A stretch of DNA of 25,688 nucleotides, taken from CAZVON01 sp964628435. Lineage in GTDB: Bacteria; Patescibacteriota; Microgenomatia; Levybacterales; UBA12049. The stretch lies in assembly GCA_964628435.1 (NCBI GenBank), contig CAZVON010000013.1, positions 1 to 25,688 on the forward strand, written 5' to 3'. Within the stretch, counting starts at the first letter, position 1; every line of letters starts with the position of its first letter. Positions 13,854 through 20,987 of the stretch are shown here, one piece after another. The position numbers and the translations under genes are program-made. Below the pieces are notes generated by a model that saw only the letters and a list, made by a program, of their open reading frames with translations, made no database searches and was not told where the DNA came from.

Positions 13854-14885
13854 ATGGAAAAATATAAATATACACCTTTTTATGCTCAACTAAAAGACGC
13901 CTTTTCAGGCGGCGCTCAGCCAGTCACGTCTGATTCAAGAGTAATGGCTGAACTGAGTATAGATACAGCCACGAATCTTCCTAACACAGTGGAAGAAATA
14001 ATTTATGCGGAACCGGATGGCAATGATGTTATGGATGTTTTTAAATGGTTTAAAGAGGTTGGTTTTGGAGAAAATTGGATCTTGGGAGGCAACGAAAGGC
14101 TGTTTGCAAAAAATCTTACTACTTTTTCTCAGGGAGAAGTAACCGATTTTTTGATATGGAACTGTATTGGATTCGATTGGATAAAAGATCCAAAAGGCGG
14201 CTTCCCCTTTTGCAATATCAGAAATAATCTAGATGCAGGAAATACCATTTATTTTAAAAATAAGATTCAAGATATGATTGAAATGTTATCGTTTATAGGA
14301 AACCCGCAAATCTCTATTCTTGTCCCCAGTAACGAAGCCTTTGATGAAAGAGTTTGGAGATATCGCCAGCCGGTAGATAAACGGGATAGTATTATAAATG
14401 AAACAGTTAATGGGTTAAACGAAAGATTTAAAGATATTTCACTCCCTGATAACGCAGTAGTCAAAGCAGTGCGTTGGGACGAGTTTATAGCAGCTCGAGG
14501 AGCACAAAAAACACCCCAACAATATTCGGCAGAAGGAGAAAAAAGAATCCGTTCTTCCATCAACTTTCAAAAAATATACAGAGAATCTATTAGGAGCGGA
14601 CGGCGGTACTTAAAACAAAATGGAATTACTAACGTTACTAATGATGGCCTACTGGCCAGTAGACAAATAATGTATTACGGGGTGTATGCAGGAGAAGGAG
14701 TCAGTTATGAAGAACAGCAACGAAACGGCAGAAATGTTATAATAGTAAATTTTGAAGAGATGCGGGTGTCTCAAATGGCTTACTTGGGAGCAAATGGCAA
14801 TACATCTTTCGTAACTCCAATAAAATGGCAACAAATGCAAGAATTTTACCAGTGGGAAGCAAGACAAATTGCAAAACGAACATGA
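13854..14885 (+). CDS. Unrecognised 343-residue protein of the racemase cassette
   Basis: Soluble, no signal peptide, no membrane helix. Starts at ATG 13854, seven bases after the racemase stop, without a Shine-Dalgarno. I do not recognise the family. Visible features: an acidic N-terminal half (about 1-105), then a stretch that reads like a Rossmann core, NNLDAGNTIYFKNKIQDMIE followed by strand ISILVPSNEAFDERVW, a basic helix region (QPVDKRDSIINETVNGLNER) and, later, a Tyr/Glu-rich MYYGVYAGEGVSYEEQ. By eye this order weakly resembles tRNA-dependent cyclodipeptide synthases (GN-x-x-F motif, hydrophobic strand, basic helix, Y...E), which are shorter (about 240). That reading is a hypothesis only. 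It overlaps the next gene by four bases (ATGA), so the three are translationally coupled. Confidence 0.75.
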   Translation: MEKYKYTPFYAQLKDAFSGGAQPVTSDSRVMAELSIDTATNLPNTVEEIIYAEPDGNDVMDVFKWFKEVGFGENWILGGNERLFAKNLTTFSQGEVTDFLIWNCIGFDWIKDPKGGFPFCNIRNNLDAGNTIYFKNKIQDMIEMLSFIGNPQISILVPSNEAFDERVWRYRQPVDKRDSIINETVNGLNERFKDISLPDNAVVKAVRWDEFIAARGAQKTPQQYSAEGEKRIRSSINFQKIYRESIRSGRRYLKQNGITNVTNDGLLASRQIMYYGVYAGEGVSYEEQQRNGRNVIIVNFEEMRVSQMAYLGANGNTSFVTPIKWQQMQEFYQWEARQIAKRT

Positions 14886-15886
14886 AAAATATTGACCAAT
14901 TATTTAATCAATTTAGCAACAAAACGCCAGGCTGCGCTGTAGGCGTGGTACAAAATGGAGAAGTAATATATGAACGCTGTTTTGGATTGGCTAATCTAGA
15001 AACCAAGACATTAATTACGCCCGATACAGCCTTTCGTCTCGCGTCTTTAACGAAACCATTTACGACGATGGCAATTATGCTATTAAAAGAGCAAAATAAA
15101 CTAGAATTTGATGATCCTGCTAAAAAATATATACCAGGCTTTCCTGTCTATGCAAGAAATATAACTATTCGCAACTTGTTAACACACACTTCTGGCATGC
15201 CTGACCATGAAGCACCGTTATATAAAACAATTAAACCAGGTGAAGAACCAACGATATATGATTCGCTTGAAGTTTTGAAAAAGCGAAAACGGTTATTGTT
15301 TAAACCAGGATCAAAATATAAATATTCTAATGCCGGATACGTACTACTTGCTATTTTAATTGAAAAAGTTTCCGGCCAGAAATACTCTGAATTCCTAAAA
15401 AAATATATTTTTGAACCGTTGGGTATGAAAAATACAACAGTCTTAGATGAAACAAAACCAGAAATCCCTAACAAAGCGCTTGGATATAAGTTGAAAAGAA
15501 ATGGCTGGGTTTTGTATGATTATGACCAATTAAACTATATTATCGGTGATGAAGGAATTTATTCAACGATTCGCAATTTAGCCAAATGGAACGCTTGCTG
15601 GAATACAGAATTATTAGTGAGCAGACAAACGTTACGGGAGGCTCTCTCTCCGTTTGTACTACAAAACGGAAGACGGGGCCGATGCGGATTCAGTTGGTTT
15701 ATCGATACAAAACGGAAAATTAGATTCCAGGACGGATTTTGGGTTGGATTTAATAATATATTCTTAACTGACCTAAAAACAAAGACAACAGTCGTTTTAC
15801 TTTCAAATACAACCCAATTCCCCACCGAAGAATCCAAATTACATATTGCAATGAACATTTTGAATGAATATCGCTGGTCTATATGA
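14882..15886 (+). CDS. Beta-lactamase-family (class C-like) serine hydrolase
   Basis: 334 residues from ATG 14882, which overlaps the previous stop as ATGA; an upstream frame from 14825 is disfavoured. Catalytic motifs: SxxK is SLTK at 55-58 with the Ser as nucleophile, and YxN is YSN at 148-150. THTSGMPDH and the block EPLGMKNT are typical of the AmpC/ADP/esterase group. There is no signal peptide, unusual for penicillin-recognising enzymes, so it is probably a cytoplasmic esterase, amidase or D-amino-acid peptidase. Together with the racemase, a role in making or hydrolysing a product with D-residues is plausible. The third motif (K/HxG) is not obvious. Confidence 0.88.
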   Translation: MKNIDQLFNQFSNKTPGCAVGVVQNGEVIYERCFGLANLETKTLITPDTAFRLASLTKPFTTMAIMLLKEQNKLEFDDPAKKYIPGFPVYARNITIRNLLTHTSGMPDHEAPLYKTIKPGEEPTIYDSLEVLKKRKRLLFKPGSKYKYSNAGYVLLAILIEKVSGQKYSEFLKKYIFEPLGMKNTTVLDETKPEIPNKALGYKLKRNGWVLYDYDQLNYIIGDEGIYSTIRNLAKWNACWNTELLVSRQTLREALSPFVLQNGRRGRCGFSWFIDTKRKIRFQDGFWVGFNNIFLTDLKTKTTVVLLSNTTQFPTEESKLHIAMNILNEYRWSI

Positions 15887-15962
15887 TATTATATGCTTAT
15901 GATTAAACCACAAGCGCTTAAATGTCCCTGCCCTGAAGACTTTGAAAGGGTTTCGAGATTTG

Positions 15963-16493
15963 ATGAGAAAGAAGCACATTAAAAGGCGCAAGAAAAATCG
16001 AATTGGAATTTTTATCGACGCGGCAAATATTTTTTATTCCCAAAAAACAATGGGATGGCACGTTGACTATGAAAAGTTCTTGAATTACTTTCAAAAGAAA
16101 GGTAAAGTCACAGGTGCATATTTTTATACAGCTGTTATATCTACTAATAAACAACAGTTGAAATTTTTCGATGCCCTCAAGAAAATTGGCTATAATGTTA
16201 TTACTAAAGAAGTGAAAGTAATCAAAGATCATGGAAAACATACGATAGTGCATAAAGGCAACTTCGATGTAAAACTTGCTATGGATGTAGTACTCAAAGC
16301 AAAAGAGTACGATTGGATTATTTTAGCAAGTGGAGACAGTGATTTTGAACCAGTGGTCGAATATATAAGAACATTGAAAAAGAAAATCACTATTGTTTCT
16401 GCCCGTGGACACGTGGCTAGAGAACTTATTAGACATGCGAATAATTATTTGCCTCTTGAAAAATTAAAAAAAGAGATAATGAGGTATAATTAA
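15963..16493 (+). CDS. NYN-domain (LabA/DUF88) putative ribonuclease
   Basis: 176 residues from ATG 15963; in-frame TTG codons at 15942 and 15960 are alternatives, and a GAAAGGG at 15944-15950 is a rather distant Shine-Dalgarno. A basic N-terminus (MRKKHIKRRKKNR) precedes a complete NYN/PIN-like domain: GIFIDAANIF with the first acidic residue, KGNFDVKLAMDVVL in the middle, and WIILASGDSDFEPVVEYI near the end. These acidic positions bind Mg2+ in PIN-fold nucleases. Likely role is RNA cleavage or RNA binding; the target is unknown. It stands between the racemase cassette and hisS. Confidence 0.9.
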   Translation: MRKKHIKRRKKNRIGIFIDAANIFYSQKTMGWHVDYEKFLNYFQKKGKVTGAYFYTAVISTNKQQLKFFDALKKIGYNVITKEVKVIKDHGKHTIVHKGNFDVKLAMDVVLKAKEYDWIILASGDSDFEPVVEYIRTLKKKITIVSARGHVARELIRHANNYLPLEKLKKEIMRYN

Positions 16494-16505
16494 ATTAAAA
16501 AATCA

Positions 16506-16523
16506 CCCCGCATTGCTGCGGGG
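16506..16523. repeat. GC-rich hairpin before hisS
   Basis: CCCCGCA (16506-16512), loop TTGC, TGCGGGG (16517-16523), a perfect 7-bp stem. No T run follows on the plus strand; on the minus strand it is followed by TGATTTTTT, so as a terminator it would fit the minus direction better. It may also be a processing or attenuation structure between the NYN gene and hisS. Confidence 0.6.
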
Positions 16524-16561
16524 GAAGTTCGATGCATTTACTTTATCATAGAAAATAACCT

Positions 16562-17785
16562 ATGTCAAGTTCAAAAGTACAAACCTTAAAAGGATTTCGG
16601 GATTTTCTGCCCAAAGAGGCAAGAAAACGACAGTATGTGATAAACACTTTGAAAAAAGTGTTTGAGTCCTATGGGTTTGAGCCACTTGAGACTCCAGCAC
16701 TTGAGTACGAAGAAGTGTTACTTGGAAAATATGGAGAAGAAGGTGATAAGTTAATGTATCGGTTTGTTGATAACGGCAAACGCAAAGTTGCCCTACGCTA
16801 TGACCAAACCGTGCCAACAGCCCGTGTTGTAGCTCAATATGGTTCGACAGGCTCACCCCAAGCCATTCCTATGCCGTTCAAACGCTACCAAATCCAGCCG
16901 GTCTGGAGAGCAGAGAATCCACAAAAAGGGCGTTTTCGAGAATTCTTGCAGTGCGATGCTGATATTATTGGAATTGATTCGGTTCTCGCTGATCTTGAAA
17001 CACTCAAGTGTGTCTATACCGCTCTTGAAAAGTTAGGATTTGATGATTTTTCAATTCTGGTAAATAGCCGAAAGGTTTTTGAACTATTTGGGGCAAACAA
17101 AAAAATAACCAATATCCTAGACAAGGAAGAAAAAATCGGGAAAGATGAAGTTCTAAAACTTTTATCACAAGTTATGGAGTCAGATCAAAAAGCGGAAGAA
17201 TTTTATCAAAATATCAAAAATCTTCAACCTGAAAAAATTCCAGACCGGCTCAAGGAGATATTGAAAAAACGAAATGAATTGAATCTGTTTCCAGCTTTTT
17301 TCTTAGCACGAGGTCTTGACTACTATACAGACTTAATTTTTGAGGTAAAAATCCCAAGATATAAAGGCGGAAGTGTTTGTGGAGGCGGAAGATATGATAA
17401 TTTAATCGGATTGTTCGCAGGACAACAAATCCCTGCTGTTGGATTCTCATTCGGATTTGATCGATTAATGGAAGCCATGGGCGAGCAAAAATTATTTCCC
17501 GAAGATTTAACGACCACGCGGGTGTTGGTAACCGTGTTTTCCAAAGACTTCCTGAATAAATCTTTAGAAGCCTGTTCTCTACTGCGCGCGAACAATATAA
17601 ATACAGAGTTGTATCTTGACGATACTGCGAAAATAGAAAAGCAGCTCAAGTACGCTGATCAAAAAAATATTCCTTATGTAGTTATTATTGGCCCGGAAGA
17701 AGCGGAAAAAAATGTTGTAACCCTCAGAAACATGAAAACCCGAGAACAAAAACAAGTACCTTTGGAGAATGTCATCCACTTTTAA
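16562..17785 (+). CDS. hisS: Histidyl-tRNA synthetase
   Basis: 407 residues, class II synthetase. Motif 1 region TLKGFRDFLPKEARKRQ at the start; motif 2 and its loop FKRYQIQPVWRAENP...GRFREFLQCDADIIG (107-136); the HisRS-specific ARGLDYYTDLIFE; motif 3 AVGFSFGFDRLM; and a C-terminal anticodon-binding domain from about 310 (TRVLVTVFSKDF). The motif 2 region, with LRYDQTVPTARV and FREFLQCD, is closer to the archaeal/eukaryotic form than to E. coli-type HisRS (LRPEGT, RQFHQ). It charges tRNA-His in the cytoplasm. No Shine-Dalgarno precedes ATG 16562; a TATCAT at 16544-16549 may be a -10 box. Confidence 0.97.
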   Translation: MSSSKVQTLKGFRDFLPKEARKRQYVINTLKKVFESYGFEPLETPALEYEEVLLGKYGEEGDKLMYRFVDNGKRKVALRYDQTVPTARVVAQYGSTGSPQAIPMPFKRYQIQPVWRAENPQKGRFREFLQCDADIIGIDSVLADLETLKCVYTALEKLGFDDFSILVNSRKVFELFGANKKITNILDKEEKIGKDEVLKLLSQVMESDQKAEEFYQNIKNLQPEKIPDRLKEILKKRNELNLFPAFFLARGLDYYTDLIFEVKIPRYKGGSVCGGGRYDNLIGLFAGQQIPAVGFSFGFDRLMEAMGEQKLFPEDLTTTRVLVTVFSKDFLNKSLEACSLLRANNINTELYLDDTAKIEKQLKYADQKNIPYVVIIGPEEAEKNVVTLRNMKTREQKQVPLENVIHF

Positions 17786-17811
17786 TGTATTGCTGTGCTT
17801 GCATTTTTAGT

Positions 17812-17854
17812 AACTTTTGTCTAAACTAAGTAAGTTTTTTGTAAGACGAAAGTT
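17812..17854 (+). repeat. Inverted repeat abutting a start codon
   Basis: AACTTTTGTCT (17812-17822) pairs with AGACGAAAGTT (17844-17854), 11 pairs with one G-T, two bases before ATG 17857. A smaller AAACT/AGTTT hairpin lies in the loop. It could be a weak hisS terminator or could block the start of the next gene. Confidence 0.5.
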
Positions 17855-17856
17855 TT

Positions 17857-18357
17857 ATGCCTGCAATACAAATTCTTTCGCCATTTCTTATATCTTCTGA
17901 TCTTTTTAACTTAAGTATTCGGATCAACAAACACACCACAATAATTACCATGCAACTTTTTACCCCTGTGGTAAATACGTGCCATATGCAGCACACGTAT
18001 CAAACGCTTAAGAAACTCCTTCCAAGTATTTTGCGCGCGGAGTGTTTTAACGATGACAATCTTCCCTTTTATAAAGAAGTTCGCCGCACCGAAATTGGCC
18101 ATTTATTCGAGCATATTATGCTTGAGTATTTATGCATAGGTAAAATCTCCCAAGGACACTCCTGTGTTGCCTTTGAAGGACTTACAAAATGGAACTGGAA
18201 AAAAGACACCCGCGGCACTTTTCATATTTATATTAACGTTGGGTATAAAGACTTCGAAATCTTCCACGAAGCACTGGGTCAAAGTATACAATTACTAAAA
18301 ACTATACTTCGTCCTTTCTCAGTCCCCTCCTCTATATCTTTGAATACGTCTGCGTAG
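17857..18357 (+). CDS. Stand-alone protein like the cyanophycin synthetase N-terminal domain
   Basis: 166 residues, soluble. The central motif RRTEIGHLFEHIMLEYLCIG (76-95) fits the T-x-(I/V)GH-x-x-EH-x-x-LE signature of the CphA N-terminal domain, and GTFHIYINVGYKDFEIFHEA follows like the next strand and helix in that domain. The ATP-grasp and Mur-ligase parts of CphA are absent and no such gene is near, so it is an orphan domain. In CphA this domain binds the growing polymer; what it would bind here is unknown. It starts at ATG 17857 without a Shine-Dalgarno, behind a hairpin. Its last 39 bases overlap the end of the convergent gene on the minus strand. Confidence 0.6.
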   Translation: MPAIQILSPFLISSDLFNLSIRINKHTTIITMQLFTPVVNTCHMQHTYQTLKKLLPSILRAECFNDDNLPFYKEVRRTEIGHLFEHIMLEYLCIGKISQGHSCVAFEGLTKWNWKKDTRGTFHIYINVGYKDFEIFHEALGQSIQLLKTILRPFSVPSSISLNTSA

Positions 18358-18756
18358 CGTAGTGATTGGTAACCCACTAATCGCTGCTGCTCGTCTGGCA
18401 ATTTCGTTATCCGAGATGCCTTGCTCAAAAATTGGAATGAATTCTCTTCTTAAGGGGCGAGGAGACGGTTGTGCTGCAAATACTTCATCTTCTGCTGATC
18501 TTGCCCAAAGTCTTTCTACCGCCCCTGACGATTCAAAAGAAACAGTTTCGTATAGACTTCGCTTTTTATCGTTTTGTCGCCGTATATAATCTCTTATAAC
18601 ACTACGTATGACTGCTCCCACGTACCTTTTTTCGTGCACCGGATCTGTTGGGTAAAAAGGAACTCTTTGTCTCATCATTTTCTCAAGAGCTGTATGAGTT
18701 AAGTCTTTTGCGGTTTGATGATTTCTATCCGTACTCCAATAGGAAATTGAGTACAT
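18319..18756 (-). CDS. Sigma-70/ECF-like protein, short
   Basis: 145 residues. TAKDLTHTALEKMMRQR resembles sigma region 2.2 (A-x-DL-x-Q-x-x-F), and KRYVGAVIRSVIRDYIRRQN resembles regions 2.3-2.4. A C-terminal helix-turn-helix (FEQGISDNEIARRAAAISGL, then TTLRRRIQRYR) fits region 4. Region 2.1 is short or missing. The ATG at 18756 lacks a Shine-Dalgarno and lies inside the upstream frame, overlapping it by 58 bases in the -1 register; a later ATG (18678) would cut off region 2.2. It may be a small alternative sigma factor, an HTH regulator, or the displaced C-terminus of a protein encoded together with 18699-19619. The 3' end overlaps the convergent gene. Confidence 0.6.
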   Translation of the reverse strand: MYSISYWSTDRNHQTAKDLTHTALEKMMRQRVPFYPTDPVHEKRYVGAVIRSVIRDYIRRQNDKKRSLYETVSFESSGAVERLWARSAEDEVFAAQPSPRPLRREFIPIFEQGISDNEIARRAAAISGLPITTLRRRIQRYRGGD

Positions 18757-19619
18757 AAAGTACGATATTGGGCATCTATCTCTGTAATCCGCGGTCCCTT
18801 CACTATAGAATTAATAATAAATTTTTCTTCTTCAGTAAGTGAATGTTCGAACCAGTTATCATAAATCTGTTTTCCAATTCTTCTATAATTGGAAAAAGCT
18901 CTCATATCTCCCTTCTTTGCTCTAACCGCGGCAAAATATGCGACTTCTAACCTTAGCCTATCGCTAAACTCATCAGGTAATGCTTTTTTCCCCTTGCTGA
19001 ATAAGTCGTTGAGTCTATTCCAGTAAAGAATGTTATTCGATATAAAACCATTCTGTATTAATTTCTTTGCGAACCCTATCGACAAGGCCTGTTCTGGATT
19101 ACGAGATCTTTCTGAGACTTTCTTTCGAACGCCCAGCATTGACTTACGCATAAGAAGTTTTGTTTCTTCTGCAGTTGGCCTTTTGATTAAACCTGATTTT
19201 CTCAACTTCCTTAAACAATTCTCAACTTGTTCTCGTGGAGCATCACAAAGATTCATAACATCTTCAACCCGAGCACCTCGCAGAAATAATGGAAGCGCTA
19301 CTTGCATAATACCTCCCTGTTCTTTACTTCGTTGAAATCGAGCATCTAAACTTGCAAAACGAGCTTTTTTTTTCTCTGCGATTTTTTTTCTCGTTTCCGC
19401 TGATGTAGCATGACCTCTTAATTTTTCGCTTACCCGAGCCCTGTGTGCTGGATTGGACCAGACAAGTCGAATCTTGTTACTCATGTGATCATGATGATTT
19501 GGATCCGACCATTTTTTATCGTTTGCTATTTTTGCCCATACAGGTATCCTCGGATCACCCGCAACAAATAAAGAACCTCTCCTTCTTGCAAGAGAACTCA
19601 ACTCTGCTTTTGCTACCAT
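18699..19619 (-). CDS. NUMOD3/HTH-like DNA-binding protein, unrecognised family
   Basis: 306 residues, basic, no membrane segment. Around 55-95 it carries NPAHRARVSEKLRGHATSAE then TRKKIAEKKKARFA, like the NUMOD3 DNA-binding motif found in GIY-YIG/HNH homing endonucleases. No nuclease motif is seen. About 105-150 is a probable winged helix (RGARVEDVMNLCDAPREQVE, then CLRKLRKSGLIKRPT). The rest is helical and charged; the C-terminus overlaps the sigma-like frame. A TATAAA box (complement of 19626-19631) ends six bases before ATG 19619, and a weak TTACTC lies 17 bases further up, so the mRNA may be leaderless. Possibly a mobile-element-derived regulator. Confidence 0.6.
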   Translation of the reverse strand: MVAKAELSSLARRRGSLFVAGDPRIPVWAKIANDKKWSDPNHHDHMSNKIRLVWSNPAHRARVSEKLRGHATSAETRKKIAEKKKARFASLDARFQRSKEQGGIMQVALPLFLRGARVEDVMNLCDAPREQVENCLRKLRKSGLIKRPTAEETKLLMRKSMLGVRKKVSERSRNPEQALSIGFAKKLIQNGFISNNILYWNRLNDLFSKGKKALPDEFSDRLRLEVAYFAAVRAKKGDMRAFSNYRRIGKQIYDNWFEHSLTEEEKFIINSIVKGPRITEIDAQYRTLCTQFPIGVRIEIIKPQKT

Positions 19620-19719
19620 AGTTATTTTATACTCCCTGCTTTTTGGGTGAGTAAGTCTGATAATGCTACAGGCTTATAGATACAAAGTCAAGCGTACCTG
19701 ATTACAGATTATAGTATTC

Positions 19720-19748
19720 TTGCGTATTTTTTACTTTCTTGGTATAAT
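19720..19748 (+). promoter_or_regulatory. Predicted promoter of rpmE-prfA
   Basis: TTGCGT at 19720-19725 and TATAAT at 19743-19748, 17 bases apart. Expected start about 19755, three bases before ATG 19758; this leaves no room for a Shine-Dalgarno. Confidence 0.65.
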
Positions 19749-19757
19749 TCTGAATGT

Positions 19758-20057
19758 ATGAAAGCTAATATCCATCCACACTATAATCAAAATGCTCAAG
19801 TTATTTGCAGCTGTGGTAACAGTTTTACGGTAGGATCAACTATAGATGTGATTCATGTTGAGCTTTGTAACAAATGCCATCCGTTTTTTACTGGCGAAGA
19901 TCGATTTGTAGACAGTGCTTCCAGAATTGCGCAGTACGAACAAAAGAAAAAAGTTGCCCAGCAATACGTGGTAAAAAAAGTTAAAAAGGAAGAAGAAAAG
20001 AAACAAAGAGACAATACTCCCAAGACTCTTCGCGAAATGCTCGCAACACTGAAATAA
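19758..20057 (+). CDS. rpmE: Ribosomal protein bL31
   Basis: 99 residues. It opens MKANIHPHYN as bL31 does, and has the zinc-binding C+ form: Cys17 and Cys19 (ICSCGNSF), Cys37 and Cys40 (ELCNKCHPFFTG). Typical bL31 is 66-90 residues; here a Lys/Glu-rich tail (about 63-85) and a short end PKTLREMLATLK extend it. It is part of the central protuberance/B1 bridge of the 50S subunit. It is followed 24 bases later by prfA, a common pairing. Its mRNA appears leaderless. Confidence 0.96.
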   Translation: MKANIHPHYNQNAQVICSCGNSFTVGSTIDVIHVELCNKCHPFFTGEDRFVDSASRIAQYEQKKKVAQQYVVKKVKKEEEKKQRDNTPKTLREMLATLK

Positions 20058-20080
20058 CCACAGGTACTTGATGATAGAAA

Positions 20081-20974
20081 ATGGATGATTATAGATTGAT
20101 CCAAATCGCGGAACTTGAAAAAAAAATAGAAGAAACAAAACAACTTCTTGCCGATCCTTCTTTGAGCGAACTAGCACAGCAAGAGATAACTACTCTTGAA
20201 CAGCAAAAACAACAACTGCAAGAAAGTATTGATGCCTCAAAACCTCACATCGAAGACTCATTGGATAATCGAAACGTCATTTTGGAGATCCAGGGCGCAG
20301 CTGGTGGCGAAGAAGCAAAACTTTGGGGAGAAGAACTACTGCGCATGTATGTACGGTTTGCCCAGCTTAAAGAATATAGTGTTGAACAGCTCGATGACCG
20401 CGTGGTAAAAATTTCTGGACATCTTGTGTTTGGCCTTTTTAAATACGAAGCAGGCGTGCATCGAGTACAGCGGATCCCTAAAACGGAAAAACGGGGTCGA
20501 GTGCATACTTCAACCGCAACAATATCGATCTTGCCAGAACTAGAAGATATTGACTTGCATATTAATCCTGAAGATATTGACTTTGAGGCTTTCAGAGCAG
20601 GCGGCCACGGAGGACAAAATGTCAATAAAGTATCAACGGCAGTTCGTATTGTACACAAACCAACTGGCATTGTAGTTACGTCCCGAGCAGAACGATCTCA
20701 AGGACAAAACAGAGACATTGCCATGGAGTTGCTGCGCGCGAAGCTGTGGGAAATCGAGCTTGAAAAACAGCATAAAGAAATCCATTCTCTCAAATCCACA
20801 CAGGTAGGACGAGGCATGCGATCAGAAAAAATCCGCACCTATAACTTTGCCCAGGATCGAGTCACCGACCACCGCATTAACCAATCTTGGCACAATTTAG
20901 AGTCTATTATGGACGGTAATATTGACGATATTGTTACAGCAACTCATACTCTTGAAGAAAATAAAGAGCAATAA
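20081..20974 (+). CDS. prfA: Peptide chain release factor 1
   Basis: 297 residues, about 60 shorter than usual RF1. The loss is in N-terminal domain 1, reduced to one coiled-coil hairpin (about 8-55). The GGQ hydrolysis motif is at 177-179 within GGHGGQNVNKVSTAVRI. The anticodon-like tripeptide is PKT at 133-135 in RIPKTEKRGRVHTS, the P-x-T class, so it reads UAA and UAG and is RF1 rather than RF2 (SPF). The 3' end converges on the antiporter gene with 13 bases between them and no terminator. ATG 20081 is the chosen start; no upstream extension fits because the rpmE stop is close. Confidence 0.95.
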   Translation: MDDYRLIQIAELEKKIEETKQLLADPSLSELAQQEITTLEQQKQQLQESIDASKPHIEDSLDNRNVILEIQGAAGGEEAKLWGEELLRMYVRFAQLKEYSVEQLDDRVVKISGHLVFGLFKYEAGVHRVQRIPKTEKRGRVHTSTATISILPELEDIDLHINPEDIDFEAFRAGGHGGQNVNKVSTAVRIVHKPTGIVVTSRAERSQGQNRDIAMELLRAKLWEIELEKQHKEIHSLKSTQVGRGMRSEKIRTYNFAQDRVTDHRINQSWHNLESIMDGNIDDIVTATHTLEENKEQ

Positions 20975-20987
20975 ATGAAAAACATTC

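Noticed and set aside
12743..14885. UGA recoding as in some CPR lineages
   Set aside because: UGA ends several genes at natural places (M24 peptidase, unknown cassette protein, sigma-like gene) and conserved Gly/Trp positions use normal codons.
18699..18756. Programmed -1 frameshift between the two overlapping frames
   Set aside because: The direction fits, but no canonical X-XXY-YYZ slippery heptamer in the zero frame and no clear downstream structure is found; CAAAAG is a poor candidate.
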